A stretch of 64,000 nt of DNA from Adiantum capillus-veneris (GCA_014529385.2 CM043949.1:106246554-106310553), one strand, 5' to 3'. Shown: positions 12,964 to 24,935, numbered from the stretch's first letter. The notes: generated by a model not told the origin, from the letters alone. A program made the numbers and translations.

Positions 12964-14780
12964 GTGCATGATCATTCTCCTCTCCTTTGTCTCTATCGGC
13001 ACATAGAGGCTTCACCTTTGACTGCTTAGACTGGGTTCAGATGGGCTAGTGGAAGAGTAAAAGGAAGGTGTGTGCAGCCACGGTGGCAAACTCTAAATTG
13101 GCAAAAGAAGTGATCTTCTTCTCTCGGCCCACCAATTCTTGGGTGACCCCTCCATTGTAAGAGCTTTCCTAACGACTTCCTTTTCAATGCAAAAGATGGG
13201 CAACATGGTTAATTAACTCTATGCTCCAGGTTCACAACCACACATGTAGCCCACGTGTGATCGTTGATCGTTGATATGGTTTCACACAATAAAATTGCGA
13301 AGCAGTTTTACAATAGTATATAAACATTAGAAGCATAAGTACTTTGATATGGGAGAATCAGTCATTGGGTTCATACGAACCCAGTCTTAGCTGTTAGCAA
13401 GAAATTTTTAAAAATGCCACATGAGTGGAATTTTCAATATTTATTAACCTACATACTAACCTCATGGTCTGAAGGTTAATAAAGCCGCTACAACCTGCTA
13501 TTAAGCAATACATACCATGAGGCTAGACTATGCTCAGAATGCTTAAGTGAGTTGAGCTCCCTCTCTACTCTCTCTAATTCACATTGCTACTATTGCTGCC
13601 TCAGGCACACCAAGCGAACAGGTTTAGTGGCTAGGGTAAAGGGGTCAATTAAAAACCAGGGCCCCTGAATGAGAAACATAATGGGAACAGGGTAGCCCAA
13701 AATAGAGCCAACTTTGAACTAATAAAAAATCAATTTACAACTTGGGCCAAATAAGAGCCTTTATCCATTTTTATCTTTTTACAAATTCCAACCTCACCCG
13801 TTAAAGGTGCACGATGGATTACAACTAGCCCACAATCAATTTTTACTCGAACGTGAAAGAGAATTTTTTTAGCACTTTCTCATTCTACTCACGGTCCAAG
13901 ATTTGCTCCATTATTGGACATCCTATAAGAAAAATTACACGATCAACAATGATAGCATAGCAAGAAGATGAAAACAGTTAAAACCAGACTAACACAAGAT
14001 TAGGCACTCTACCACTCTACACATTGCACATTTTTGAGCTCAGAATAAGCATTAGACACAACACAACCTCTACACAGTCCAAAGGCCCAAGCTTAGAAGA
14101 ATCATTAGAGACATCACAACTATTCTGCACTCTATGTAGTTCAACCAAATAGCCCTACACTCTGCACAATCCTCCTAAGCTTACAATTTGCATCTTCCAA
14201 TTCCTAACATAGCCTACAATACAGATCATTGGCAATAGACATACCTACAACATATCTAAACATGCAGCCATAGATTCTGAAAGGCCAGCAACCTGCTATA
14301 TCTAAGATTAAAACCACTTGCTTCTTGGGATTTTCTATTGCAAATAGGAAAGTCAAAAACTCAACCCCACATCAAAGTCCAAGACAATAGAGGATTCAAC
14401 ACACTTTTACAACCAACAATGAAACACTCTTCGAATGGCAACTTCAAGTGCACCATATGAATGCAAAGCTTATCTGACAGAGAGACATCCACCACTAGAG
14501 GGCCTTCTCTGTATATCCCTTCTCTTGCATAAAATGATGGAAGAGTGTGCTGCTATGGTAAAGTGCATGTTTTACCTGTGTTTATGTGCAAGCAGCCCCG
14601 CAAGAAAGCCCCATTCATTTCACTCAAACTTCCCATTTCAACCACAAGTCAAACATGAAACGAAAACCTCCCTTAGGATCCTCTAAACAAAGCTCCCAAA
14701 AGGAAATTTTCAATAAAAGAGTATTCCAAACTGCTGGAAAACATATCATACTAGAATATTTTGGTTTATATAAGAGGTAA
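10445..14780. other. Unassigned AT-rich DNA
   Basis: No frame has recognisable domains, and I see no RNA gene. It contains (TG)n at 12846-12868 and (CT)n at 12925-12960. It ends at the left LTR of the minus-strand gypsy element. Confidence 0.6.
12846..12960. repeat. (TG)n and (CT)n microsatellites
   Basis: A TG tract near 12846-12868 and a CT tract at 12925-12960, separated by unique sequence. Confidence 0.95.
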
Positions 14781-15456
14781 TGGAAATGGCCTATGAACTT
14801 TGAGAATAGCGGAATTAAGAGAATTAGAGTGAGCATTTTCATGTGACTACTTTGGGAACAAAGAGGGTGAACTTAATTAGCAGTAGCAACACAACTATTA
14901 TACTTAATTAACTTGGTATGAATAATACTTTTGCAAGAGAGAGAATTAGAGAACATGACAACAGTTGAGGATAGGATTTATGTGGAGTCGGTCCCCCCTC
15001 CAATAGGCTTTTGTATTATAGATTCTCCCATCAAGAGAGACTTGGTACAATAAAATCTTTGTGTTCCTTGGGACCTAGGTGATGTAATGAAGATGTAAAG
15101 AAGCTTCATGCATCACGAGCATAACATAAACTTTGTAAAAGCATTAACCATCCCCGGCCTCAGTCCCAAGGCCTCAAACACTCTCAAAGGTGGAGAGAGC
15201 TAGTGGGGAATGAGGGTAGGGAAAAGGAAGAAGAAACATTCATAGGAGAAAGAAATAGTTCCTCACTTATCATCACTCTTCTTTCTTAGCATAGCATAAT
15301 AGCATAATAATGAAGGTGAAGAAGATGGCAAGCTTTAGCATTGAAGCATGGCTCTTGGTTGGATTTGCATTCCATAGCCAAGAGTGTTGGTGTAGGCTCT
15401 CAATTTCTCAACAAGCTTGGAGAAGGATATGGAGCTCTTGCACTTTGCACTTCACA

Positions 15457-15536
<80 letters not shown>

Positions 15537-16029
15537 ATATCGTGCAAGTAGGCCCCCCTTGTTGCTTGGTTTGACCCCCTCTTCTAGTTCATGGTGGAAG
15601 CTCATTGGACCCCTTCAAGCCTAGCCAATCACATACATAGTACTTATCAAGCAACCATGCTAGCCATGGGATGTATCCCCCTTACCTCTTTGAGAGAGGG
15701 GACTTGATAAATGCATACAAAATTTAATTAAATTAGCTAAATTATCATTGGACCCCTTGAGAGTCCAACCAAGAGACTTTAGGCACCTTATGAGGGCAAC
15801 ATGGAGAGGAACTTGACATGTGTCCATGTTGCTTCATTAGGCAAGGCTTGACTTGTGTGAGTGTGTGTGTGTGTGTGTTGTCTTTCTTGCCGCTACTTGT
15901 AGGGATCGCCCCCTCCTTGTAAGGATCCTTGTTGACTTTTGGAACACCTTAAGTTCCTCATGCTTGGAGAAGGTTCCCACCTGAATCACAACCCTATCAA
16001 GCTTCGATAAGGTTCCCACCTCAAGCTCA
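14781..16029 (-). repeat. 3' LTR of the chromovirus-like element, outer part
   Basis: Matches 27429-28686 closely, starting with TGGAAATGGCC here and TGTAAATGGCC in the right LTR. It includes the (GA)n tract at 15461-15534 and (TG)n near 15860. The copia insertion interrupts it at 16029. Confidence 0.9.
15461..15534. repeat. (GA)n microsatellite in LTR
   Basis: GA tract inside the left LTR, in the same place as the one in the right LTR at 28105-28198. Confidence 0.98.
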
Positions 16030-16351
16030 TGTAAAGAATGAGGATGCAAGAGAGCTACACAAGACAAGCACAAAGCACACAGAGATGGAAAGCTTCTTCT
16101 TCTTCTTCACAGAAAAGAGAGTACAAAATGACTAAGTGCTAAAGCTGAAAAGTAGCACATATGTACATGCGGTCACTAAGTGTGAACTCGCTAGAAGCGT
16201 ACTAGGCTGGCACTATAAGTGTAGTCCAGCTGTAGAATCACTGGCAGAGATCCTCCGTGTCGGTCACCTAACACGCCAGTGAGTAAATGCCGTAAGCGGC
16301 CAAGACCCGTAGTGGATGCCAGCTCAAGGTGTAGAGCTCGACATCTCAACA
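16030..16351 (-). repeat. 3' LTR of the copia element
   Basis: 322 bp. On the minus strand it begins TGTTGAGATG and ends ..TCTTTACA. Identical to 20957-21278 except for three substitutions. Confidence 0.95.
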
Positions 16352-17955
16352 CTCCCCCTCGAGCTCTGCATGTCGCAGAGTCCAAGCATAGTCCGGAAAC
16401 GTCGAAGCTTCTCAGCTCTGAGGGCCTTGGTAAAGATATCCACTATCTGCTCCTCTGTGCTGACGTAGACCAAGTCGATGTCGCCCGCCAACACTCGCTC
16501 TCGAACGTAGTGGTAATGGACCTCTATGTGTTTGGTCCTGGCATGGAACACTGGGTTCCTAGCCAACTGCATGCTGCTGAGGTTGTCACAATGGATGAAA
16601 ATCTGCTGGTCCACCTGCACTCCCAAGTCCTCAAGTAATGTGCGTAGCCAAGCTACCTCGCACGCCGCAACTGCTGCACCTCTGTACTCGGCCTCTGTGC
16701 TCGATAAAGCAACCGTAGGCTGCTTTTTGCTGCTCCAAGTAACAACAGCACTCCCAAAAGAGAACATGAAGCCACTCGTAGATCTCCTATCAACAATGCT
16801 ACCTGCCCAATCTGCATCTGTATACCCATACAATGCTAATGGTGCATCTGCTGCATAGAACAATGCGTAGTCAAGAGTACCTTGCACATACCTAAGTGTG
16901 CGTCGTACTCCATCCAAATGTGGCTTCCTCGGAAGTTGCATGAACTGACTCTCCAAGCCTACTGTGTAGCTCAAGTCTGGCCTCGTGATAGTCAAGTAGA
17001 TTAGACTACCCACAATCTTCCTGTACATGTTGACATCCTCAACAACATCACCCTTCTCTGCACTCAGCTTTGCATTCACATCCAAGGGAATAGAAATTGG
17101 CTTACAATCAACCATACCATACTTTGACAACATGTCCAAAGCATACTGTCTCTGTGATAGCCATACACCCTCTGGAGTCCTGATCACTTCAATGCCAAGA
17201 AAGTAGCACAACTCGCCTAAATCTTTCATTTCAAACTCCTGTTTGAGAAGACCCTTCACATGGTCAATCTCCATAGCATTGTCACCAACAATAATAAGGT
17301 CATCTACATATATGGTAATGAACACAATCCCCACATCACTCTCACGTACATAGAGTGAATGATCAGCATGAGCTCTCCTAAAACCAATACTGACAAGATA
17401 CTTGGCAATCCTGTCATACCATGCTCTAGAGCCCTGCTTCAAACCATACAAAGCTTTGAGAAGTCTGCATACATAATCTGGGTAACCTGGATCGACATAA
17501 CCAGGTGGCTGATCCATATACACTTCCTCTTGCAACTCACCATTCAAGAAGGCATTCTTTACATCCATTTGATGCATAATCCATCCTCTAGATGCAGCCA
17601 CTGCTATGACAGCTCTCACTGTCGTCATCTTTGCCACTGGAGCAAAGGTCTCCTCATAGTCTATACCATACGTCTGTGCATAACCCTTTGCGACCAGCCT
17701 TGCCTTGTGACGCTCAATGTTACCATCAGCCTTATGCTTGGTTTTATACACCCATTTACAGCCAATAGCTTTCTTGCCACTTGGCAATGGCACCAACTCC
17801 CATGTGTCATTTGCTTCCAATGCAGCCATCTCTTCATTCATTGCATCATCCCAATGCACATTTCCAACTGCATCCTCAAAACATGTGGGCTCCACATCCT
17901 GTATCACCTTAGCCATGTAGGCTTGGTGATGCGCTAGATACCCATCATAAGTCAA
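16324..17955 (-). CDS. copia reverse transcriptase and RNase H
   Basis: A 543-codon uninterrupted frame. The RT starts with the WDDAMNEEMAALEANDTWEL segment. It has KARLVAKGYAQ, MDVKNAFLNGEL and the catalytic box YVDDLII, all diagnostic of copia RT. RNase H follows with GYTDADWAG (first Asp), LSSTEAEYRG (Glu) and HCDNLSSMQL (Asp). The stop lies inside the 3' LTR, as is common for copia. This part of the polyprotein is intact, but it depends on an upstream frame that is broken. Confidence 0.93.
   Translation of the reverse strand: MTYDGYLAHHQAYMAKVIQDVEPTCFEDAVGNVHWDDAMNEEMAALEANDTWELVPLPSGKKAIGCKWVYKTKHKADGNIERHKARLVAKGYAQTYGIDYEETFAPVAKMTTVRAVIAVAASRGWIMHQMDVKNAFLNGELQEEVYMDQPPGYVDPGYPDYVCRLLKALYGLKQGSRAWYDRIAKYLVSIGFRRAHADHSLYVRESDVGIVFITIYVDDLIIVGDNAMEIDHVKGLLKQEFEMKDLGELCYFLGIEVIRTPEGVWLSQRQYALDMLSKYGMVDCKPISIPLDVNAKLSAEKGDVVEDVNMYRKIVGSLIYLTITRPDLSYTVGLESQFMQLPRKPHLDGVRRTLRYVQGTLDYALFYAADAPLALYGYTDADWAGSIVDRRSTSGFMFSFGSAVVTWSSKKQPTVALSSTEAEYRGAAVAACEVAWLRTLLEDLGVQVDQQIFIHCDNLSSMQLARNPVFHARTKHIEVHYHYVRERVLAGDIDLVYVSTEEQIVDIFTKALRAEKLRRFRTMLGLCDMQSSRGSVEMSSSTP
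16352..16369 (-). other. Polypurine tract of the copia element
   Basis: The minus strand reads GCAGAGCTCGAGGGGGAG directly before the TGTTGAG start of the 3' LTR. Confidence 0.75.
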
Positions 17956-18038
17956 TTTCTGAACTGGATTTCTGACTCTATTAGATCTGCGCGGTCCTGG
18001 GTCACTCCTTTGCCCTCTAGCATCTTCTTGTACTTTCC

Positions 18039-18803
18039 TTACACAGGTGTCCTGACAGCCGGAATTCCAAATTCCTCATCAAGACTTTGTTCAGAACCAT
18101 CTGAATCCATGTCTACATGTGGAAAACCTGATGATGCATCAACCATAAAGGGAGGTTCATCAACCTTTTCCTTTCCTTTTCGTGATACATTCCCTGTACC
18201 TGTTGGTGGAGTAACCTGCGTACGTAGTCTACCATTCCATGGTTTCTCAACAGAGCCACGAGAAGAGGACTCTTGTGGTCCACTCAAAACCTGTGACTGT
18301 GGCCTCACATTTTGTACAACCACATCATCTTTTACATCAGCCCCAATAGTGCCATGTGCATTACTGTACCAGCTGCTCATCTCATCAAAGACTACATCTC
18401 TGCTCACTCGTAATTCTCGTGTAGTAGGATTGTAGCACCTGTACCCCTTTTGTTCATGGGAATATCCCACAAGAATACATTTCTCTGCTTTAGGATCCAA
18501 TTTCCTACGCAACTCATCTGGTACATGCACGTAAGCTATGCAGCCAAACACTTTCAAGTGTGCCAAATCAGGCTTTGTACCTGTAAACTTTTCCTCAGGT
18601 GTTACATCATGCACCGCAGCTGTAGGTGTCCTGTTCATAATGTACACAGCTGTATTTACAGCTTCAGCCCAGAAATGATGAGGCATGTTCTTCTCATTCA
18701 TCAATGCACGTGCAACCTCTGCAATGTGCCTGTTTTTGCTTTCTGCGACCCCATTCTGCTGTGGAGTATATCTGCATGTAAACTGCCTGTGTATACCATG
18801 CAT
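18039..18803 (-). pseudogene. copia integrase core, C-terminal half
   Basis: Continues in frame after the TGA at 18801-18803. It contains YTPQQNGVAESKNRHIAE with the third catalytic acidic residue (Glu), the HFWAEAVNTAVYIMNR segment, and the GKP-type C-terminal module with KVFGCIAYVHVP and KCILVGYS. Integrase inserts the cDNA into the host chromosome. A one-base frame change between about 18060 and 18030 separates it from the RT frame. Confidence 0.9.
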
Positions 18804-20672
18804 TCACAAAAAATCTGAAAAATCATTGGAGAAGTACTCTCCCCCTCCATCTGACCTCAATGTCTTGATTTGAATATCTGTCTCCTTCTCAATCATGACT
18901 TTGAAGTCTTGAAAGTGACCAAACACTTCACTTTTGTTACGCATGAAGTAGACCCATACTTTCCTTGTATGGTCATCAATGAAAGAGACATAATACCTGT
19001 AACCATGTATACTTGCAGTATCGGTTGGACCCCAAACATCTATGTGCACCACCTCAAGTGGCTTTTTACATACATTGCGCTCATGTGGAAATGAGCCCTT
19101 TGACTGTTTTCCAAACTAGCATGCTGCACACACTTTATGCATACCATCCACCTTGAATTTGGGCAAACCTTTTACAATCTGTTTTGATTGCATGCTACGC
19201 AATCTCTGCTCATTGACATGGCCAATGCGTTTGTGCCAAATGTCAACATCAGCCACAACACCTGTGCCCTGTGCAAATAATGCAGCTTTTACCTCAGGCA
19301 TGTCTACATTCAGCGTAAACATTCTGCCCACACATTTGCCCTCTGTGATCAGCTTACAGCCATTCTGGAAATCTTCTACATAACAGCCATTTGGATTGAA
19401 GCGAACCTGCAAACCCTGCTCAACCATTTGTCCAACAGAAACAAGATTCTTTGTAATGTTTGGGACATGAAGTACATCTGCTAAGTACTTTGATTTCCCA
19501 CTCTTCGTATTTAGAGGTATGTCCCCTACATGAGCAATGGGGTGAGCTGTGTCATCTCCTGTCTGCACATAGCCTGACACATCTGGTTTGCGCATATCTC
19601 TAAACCACTCTCCACGAGACGTCATGTGATTAGAGGCACCTGAATCCACATACCAAACATCATCTTGGGTGGAATTCTCTGCAGTCATTGTATTCATTAC
19701 ATGGTGCATAACAAACATGCGCTCGTTTTTGCTGTCATCTGCATCTCTGCTAGTAGATGCATAGTTTCCCTGTTCTCTCTTTCTACTTGCTTTTCCCTTT
19801 GGACAGTCACGTGACATGTGACCTCTTTCACCACAAGTCCAACATTCTCTACTATCTGGAGTATGTTGCTGCCTGCTTGATCCTGCACCACGACCTCTTT
19901 GACTCCCCCTACCTTGAGACTGGTTTCCCTTGCCACCTGTATTGTTTTGATTTGATTGACCTTCCAGAAATTGGCCCCTGCAACCCCTTGGGCCTCAACC
20001 ACGACCTCTACCTCTACCTCTGTTGGAGTTAGAATAGAAGGCCTGTTCAGAATTATTTCTGCCATGAGAAGAAGATGTGTCAAGGTTCTTCTCCTCAAGA
20101 ATAAGCATAGAAATCAAATCTTGGAACACGGGGATGTCGTCTCTTGTATTCATGGAAGACCTAAAATGTACATACTCATCTCCTAGACCATCCAAGCATG
20201 CACGGACAATGTCATCGTCTTCCACTGAGACTTTAATAGATCCAAGAGCCTCAATGATACTCTTGATCTTCAAAGCATAATCATTGATGGAGAGGTTGTT
20301 CCTCTTAACCTGATTTAGCTCCAACTTTAGTTGAAGCTTCCTGGCCTTGGTGTTCACCTCGAACACTCTGCCTAAGTTTTTCCATGCAATGGCGGGGGTT
20401 TCAGCATCCTGTAGATAGCCCATCATGCCATCTGTGATGCTCATAGAAAGCCAATACATCACTTTGCTCTGGCCTTGTTGCCAGTCCCTCAAGGCTTTCC
20501 TTTGTTCTGCTGTAGCATTTGCCTCGGGAATCTCTGGTTCCTTTTCATTGTCTCCTTCTACATAGTCCCAAAAACATTTTCCTTTTAGGAAATTTGTTAT
20601 TCTGAACTTCCATGCAGGGTAGTTATTTTTCTCAAGCTTCTCAGTAACAATCTGACTGAAACCGTCAGACAT
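18804..20672 (-). pseudogene. copia gag, zinc knuckle, protease and integrase N-terminus
   Basis: The ATG at 20672 opens the gag domain (NNYPAWKFRITNFL, then LKLELNQVKRNN). After an RGRGRG run a TGA at 19992-19994 interrupts, but the same frame continues through the zinc knuckle CWTCGERGHMSRDC near 19830. The protease active site WYVDSGASNHMTS lies near 19630-19665. The integrase HHCC zinc domain follows (IWHKRIGHVNEQRL, ending VCAAC). A TAG at 19113-19115 breaks the frame. The integrase core then runs in the same frame (HIDVWGP first Asp, FIDDHTRKVWVYF) to a TGA at 18801-18803. All three stops fit C-to-T changes. Confidence 0.9.
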
Positions 20673-20943
20673 CTTGAAGCACTAAGACAAAATAGCTGCA
20701 ATCTGCAGAAACCTGCAAATCTGCTGAACCTACTATCGTGGTTCCTGTAATGCTTTCTACACTCAATGAGTGTCCACAATCAAGCGTACATACAACCACT
20801 ATACTTGTACAGTAAATATCTGTATACTGCACTTTGGAGACCTGTTCAGAAACTTGTGCGAAAAACCCCTAAAAATCTGGTCGTGGATTGCGAACGAAGG
20901 GATTGTGATGCTCTTGCTCTCTTAGCCTCTCTTGCCTGCACCA

Positions 20944-20956
20944 GGCTCTGATACCA
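20944..20956 (-). other. Primer-binding site, initiator Met tRNA
   Basis: Minus strand TGGTATCAGAGCC, the standard plant copia site complementary to the 3' end of initiator Met tRNA, abuts the 5' LTR. Confidence 0.9.
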
Positions 20957-21278
20957 TGTAAAGAATGAGGATGCAAGAGAGCTACACAAGACAAGCACAA
21001 AGCACACAGAGATGGAAAGCTTCTTCTTCTTCTTCATAGAAAAGAGAGTACAAAATGACTAAGTGCTAAAGCTGAAAAGTAGCACATATGTACATGCGGT
21101 CACTAAGTGTGAACTCGCTAGAAGCGTACTAGGCTGGCACTATAAGTGTAGTCCAGCTGTAGAATCACTGGCAGAGATCCTCCGTGTCGGTCACCTAACG
21201 CGCCAGTGAGTAAATGCCGTAAGCGGCCAAGACCCGTAGTGGATGCCACCTCAAGGTGTAGAGCTCGACATCTCAACA
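20957..21278 (-). repeat. 5' LTR of the copia element
   Basis: 322 bp, followed on the minus strand directly by the primer-binding site. Confidence 0.95.
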
Positions 21279-21680
21279 ACTCAGCCCTAGCACCTCAAGC
21301 ACGACAAGCACCTTGAGAACCTTAATCAGCATGCACAACAAGCACCTCAAGCACCTTAGTCGCAAGCACGACAAGCACCTCAAGCTTGGGCCGGGTTCCC
21401 ACCTCAAGCACAGCCCTAGCTTAGGTCAAAGGAATTTCAACACTAACCTTTGGAGGTCTTTAATGAAGCTGACCCTAAGGTCTTTAAGCTCCATTAGCTA
21501 GCCTTTCTCTTTGATAGACCATCTCTCATTTGGACCCCTTTAATCTAGGCCCCATGTTGAGATAAATCCATAAACACATGTCTATATTCTAACCCTTGTT
21601 CCTATTCATTCTCCCACATTAAATGATCAGTTTAATATGACTAAATCATTTGGGTTGGTTAGATATTATTTTATATGACA
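21279..21680 (-). repeat. 3' LTR of the chromovirus-like element, inner part
   Basis: Continuation of the left LTR after the copia insertion, matching 28687-29117. It includes 34-bp tandem units and ends in ..ATATGACA, which on the minus strand is the TGTCAT start of the LTR. Confidence 0.9.
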
Positions 21681-21697
21681 TTACCTCCCTCTTGAAA
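21681..21697 (-). other. Polypurine tract
   Basis: On the minus strand TTTCAAGAGGGAGGTAA directly precedes the TGTCAT start of the 3' LTR. Confidence 0.7.
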
Positions 21698-22079
21698 TCA
21701 TAGTCGTCCTCGACTATTAGGTAGAAGAGATAAAGCCTTAGTCATTAGTCAATGTTTCTTAGCAAGTAGAGGATCTCTTTTTACCCTACGACATCATTCC
21801 AAGATGGATGACTAATCCATTTGGGGGTTGGGAGACTTAGCTACCACAAGCATGTCTGCTCTTGAGTCCATTTCATTCTCCCAAACTAGAGTCTACTTGG
21901 TGTTTGTGAGAGGTCGTATCACAAACATGATTCTAAGCATGCATACTACTTAAATTTGTGCACAAGAAAAAGATAATTAGTTTTATAAGACAAAAATATT
22001 GGTCATTTAAAAGAAACATGTACATTTTCTTACTCTAATGTAGCATTGTAAGCATTGACAAGATTCATACTATCCTTAA

Positions 22080-23364
22080 AGTGTATTCCTTGCATCCATC
22101 TAGCATCTTCAAAAGGATAGTTTTTGAACTTAATAAGAGATCGTCAGATAATCTTACCATGCCATAGCACCATGTCTTCATGATGAAGGATAGCTTCGGC
22201 TTGTAGCACCTCTTCTTGGTCTTTGATTTCTAGAGGGTCTTCAATAATTGGTTCTCTTGGTGGATCTTCTTTGTAGGGCTTAAGTAGGCTCACATGAAAA
22301 GCATTGTGTATGATCCAATGGTTGGGCAACTTGAGTTGATAATCCATCTCACTGATTGGATTTCAGATTTGAAAAGGACCATAGTATCTTTTTGCTAATT
22401 TAGCATAATTCTTTTGATGGCCCGTAGGATTTTTGCCCGTTGTTTGCCTTAATCGAGCCTTGAGTAAGACCCAATCATTTTCTTTGAACATAAAGGCCCT
22501 TCTACTTTTTGACTTTTTTGAGATATGGATATAGCCTCCTTAATCTTTTGAAAATATTTTTGTAGGTCATGGCTATACTCATCGTCGGCAACAAAGATCT
22601 TCCCATGTACTTTAAGTAGCAAGGGACTTCTAGGTCTTCCCTCTATGATTTCAGAAGGTGTCTTCCCCATAGTAGTATGGACAGTATTATTGTATGCATA
22701 CCCTACAAAGGGTAAGTACTCTTTTCATTGTGAGCGTTGATCTACTTTTGTAATATAAATCTTACTAGATCCAATATCGTAAGATTGACGATCTCACTTT
22801 GGCTATCCGTTTGTGGGTGATAGGCCAAAGAGAAATTCAATCTTGTACCTAGATCTTCAAAGAGACCTTTTCAAAAATTACTAGTCATTTTAGGATCTCT
22901 ATCTAACACAAGGATGTTGGAAATCCATGGTGTTTGAGAATCTAATATATGAAGAGAGTTGCCACTTGGTGTGCCTTAATAGTCTTTTTGATAGGAATAA
23001 ACTGTGTCCTTGCTAAACCTATCGACTATTGTCCATATTCCCGTTTCCCATGGATAGACTTGAGTAATCCAAAGATAAAATCAATGGATATACTCTCCCA
23101 TGGTGAATTAGGGATTGGCAATGGCTAGAGTAATCCAAGTTACTTCCCTCTATCATACTTGGTCTTTTGGCATACCACACATTTTGAAACATACTCTTGT
23201 ATGTCTACTTTCATGGTAGGCCAAATAGAAGTACGTCTCTTCTCCTCAAAGAGTAGGTTGACTTCCTCTATGCCCCACATAGGGAGGAGCATGGGATTCA
23301 TACATGACTTTCTCACGAAGGGAGTGGGTAACACATAGCCTATTTCCATGGAGAAGATAACCAT
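22080..23364 (-). pseudogene. gypsy integrase with chromodomain-like C-terminus (broken)
   Basis: The zinc-binding end CVVCQKTKYDRGK lies near 23150. The catalytic core between 23140 and 22670 is heavily decayed. The integrase C-terminal part is readable: MGKTPSEIIEGRPR at 22670-22630 and a WVLLKARLRQTTGKNPTG-type segment near 22460. The sequence NAFHVSLLKPY follows near 22290. A short domain, LIKFKNYPFEDARWM near 22090-22130, matches the core of chromodomains found at the end of chromovirus integrases, which direct insertion toward marked chromatin. A stop just before it, near 22143, breaks the link. Confidence 0.75.
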
Positions 23365-23453
23365 CCTCTACAAGGTGAATGTTTCTTCACTCTTCCCCAA
23401 TGTAAGGGCTGACATTATGTCTCTAAAGTCGAGGTCAGTAGCATACTCATCTA

Positions 23454-24935
23454 TCATAGAAGGTAGATAATTGTGGCTACTATAGACACCGCATTAACTC
23501 TTGGTCGTCGTGAAAGTACCTCGACCACTTGATTGTGCTTATCAGCAATGTGAGAAATATGAAAATAAAATTGCAAAAGAAAATTTTTCCATCTCATTTG
23601 TTTGTCAAAGTTCTTGGTTTGCATCATGAAATACTTGAGACTTTGGTGGTCCATTTGCAAAATAAATGGAGTCCTCAATAGATAGTGCTTCCATGTGTCT
23701 AAGGCATGTATAACATCTAAAAACTCTTTTTCATATATGCCCAAGACCCGTTCATTGATTTTGAGCCTTCGGCTCTCATATGCTATGGCATGCCCTTCTT
23801 GAAGCAAGACTGCTCCAAAGCAATCACCACAAGTGGATCTCAAATGGTTTTGAGAGATCCGAAAGCATAAGCACTGGTTGGGAGGTAAGCTTCTCTTTGA
23901 GCCTATCAAAAGCATTTTGCTCTTTAGCAGTCCATGAGTACTTAATGTTCTTCTTTATTAAGTCATATAATGATACTGCTATTTGAGAGAATTTTGCTAT
24001 GAAGCTTCTATAGTATGAACACATATCAATAAAGCTTCTTAGCTCATGTAGATTCCTTGGATTAGGCCATGCTTTTATTACCTCCAACTTTGAATGGATC
24101 CATACAGATACCATCTTGAGAGATAATATGACCTAAGTCTCGGGGGGTTCACCGTTTAGTACCCCTCTATAACGTGCGTTCGCAGGGTATTAAAAAACCC
24201 CTGTTTTAACATGTCAGAATGAAATTAATGACCCCTTATTTTATGATTTTTTTTTCAAAAATGAATATTAAAGTCCCTTACTTTAACTTTATCTTTGTTA
24301 AATTGCCTAATTTTTTTGCATTTCAAAGCCCTTTCTATCAAACTCACGTTATACATTGACATGATTACATAGTGCACCCCCTGAGACCTAAGTATTGAAT
24401 CTCTTGAAGGAAAAATTTTCTTTTCTTTTGATTGATAAAAATCTTGTTCTCCCTCAAAGCTTGAAAAATTACCTAGAGGTATTGCTTGTGCTGCTCCAAG
24501 GACTTGGAGTAGATGATAATATCATCAAAGAACACTCCAGTGAATTTGCGATAGGGTATAAAGATTTACTCCATCAAACGGTTAAACGTGGTTAGTGCAT
24601 TAGTCAAGCCAAAAGGCATGACTAGATATTCATAAAGACCAAACATTGTACACAATGTGGTCTTTACGATATTTTCATTCACTATCCTTATTTGATGATA
24701 GCCACTTTTAGGTCAATCATACTAAGTAGGTCAAACCTTGTAGCTTATCAAATAGATCTTCTACCCGTGGTATGGGAAATTTGTTTTTGATAGTGATATG
24801 GTTTAGCGCTCGATAGTCCACACACATGTGGTATGTACCATCTTTCTTTTACACTAAAAGGACTGGAGAACAAAAGGGAGAGGAGCTAGGCCTCACCATC
24901 CCTTTGTCTACCAATTCTTGTACTATCCTCATGAT
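23454..24935 (-). pseudogene. gypsy reverse transcriptase and RNase H, split by a MITE
   Basis: From right to left: [20 protein letters not shown] near 24780-24830, a decayed catalytic region near 24600-24500, then LGHIISQDGI..DPSKLEVIKAWPNP. The last segment is interrupted exactly by the MITE at 24139-24385. The RNase H (ALDTWKHYLLRTPFILQMDHQSLKYF near 23640-23700) follows with a frame change near 23840. Several stops occur. The first frame of the downstream part extends 24114-23824 and the second 23915-23454. Confidence 0.8.
24139..24385. mobile_element. 247-bp MITE, hAT-like
   Basis: Short AT-rich non-coding insert with imperfect terminal inverted repeats, CTCGGGGGGTTCAC at the left and the complement of CTCAGGGGGTGCAC at the right. 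It is flanked by a perfect 8-bp duplication ACCTAAGT (24131-24138 and 24386-24393). Removing it and one duplicate restores a continuous RT segment reading YLGHIISQDG. An 8-bp duplication is typical of hAT transposons, but the terminal sequence was not matched to a family. Confidence 0.85.

Larger units (their letters stand above)
16030..21278 (-). mobile_element. Ty1/copia LTR retrotransposon, young, nested
   Basis: Complete 5.25-kb element with 322-bp LTRs that differ at only three positions by my reading. It has a 13-nt initiator-Met primer-binding site and the copia gene order gag-protease-integrase-RT-RNase H on the minus strand. It sits inside the left LTR of the chromovirus-like element. 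The flanks are GCTCA (16025-16029) and ACTCA (21279-21283), a 5-bp target duplication with one change. The empty site survives in the sister LTR near 28680-28700. Three nonsense codons and one frameshift make it non-autonomous despite its youth. Confidence 0.95.

Noticed and set aside
11627-14842. Short frames in 10445-14780
   Set aside because: All under about 155 codons, without domain signs, and consistent with chance.
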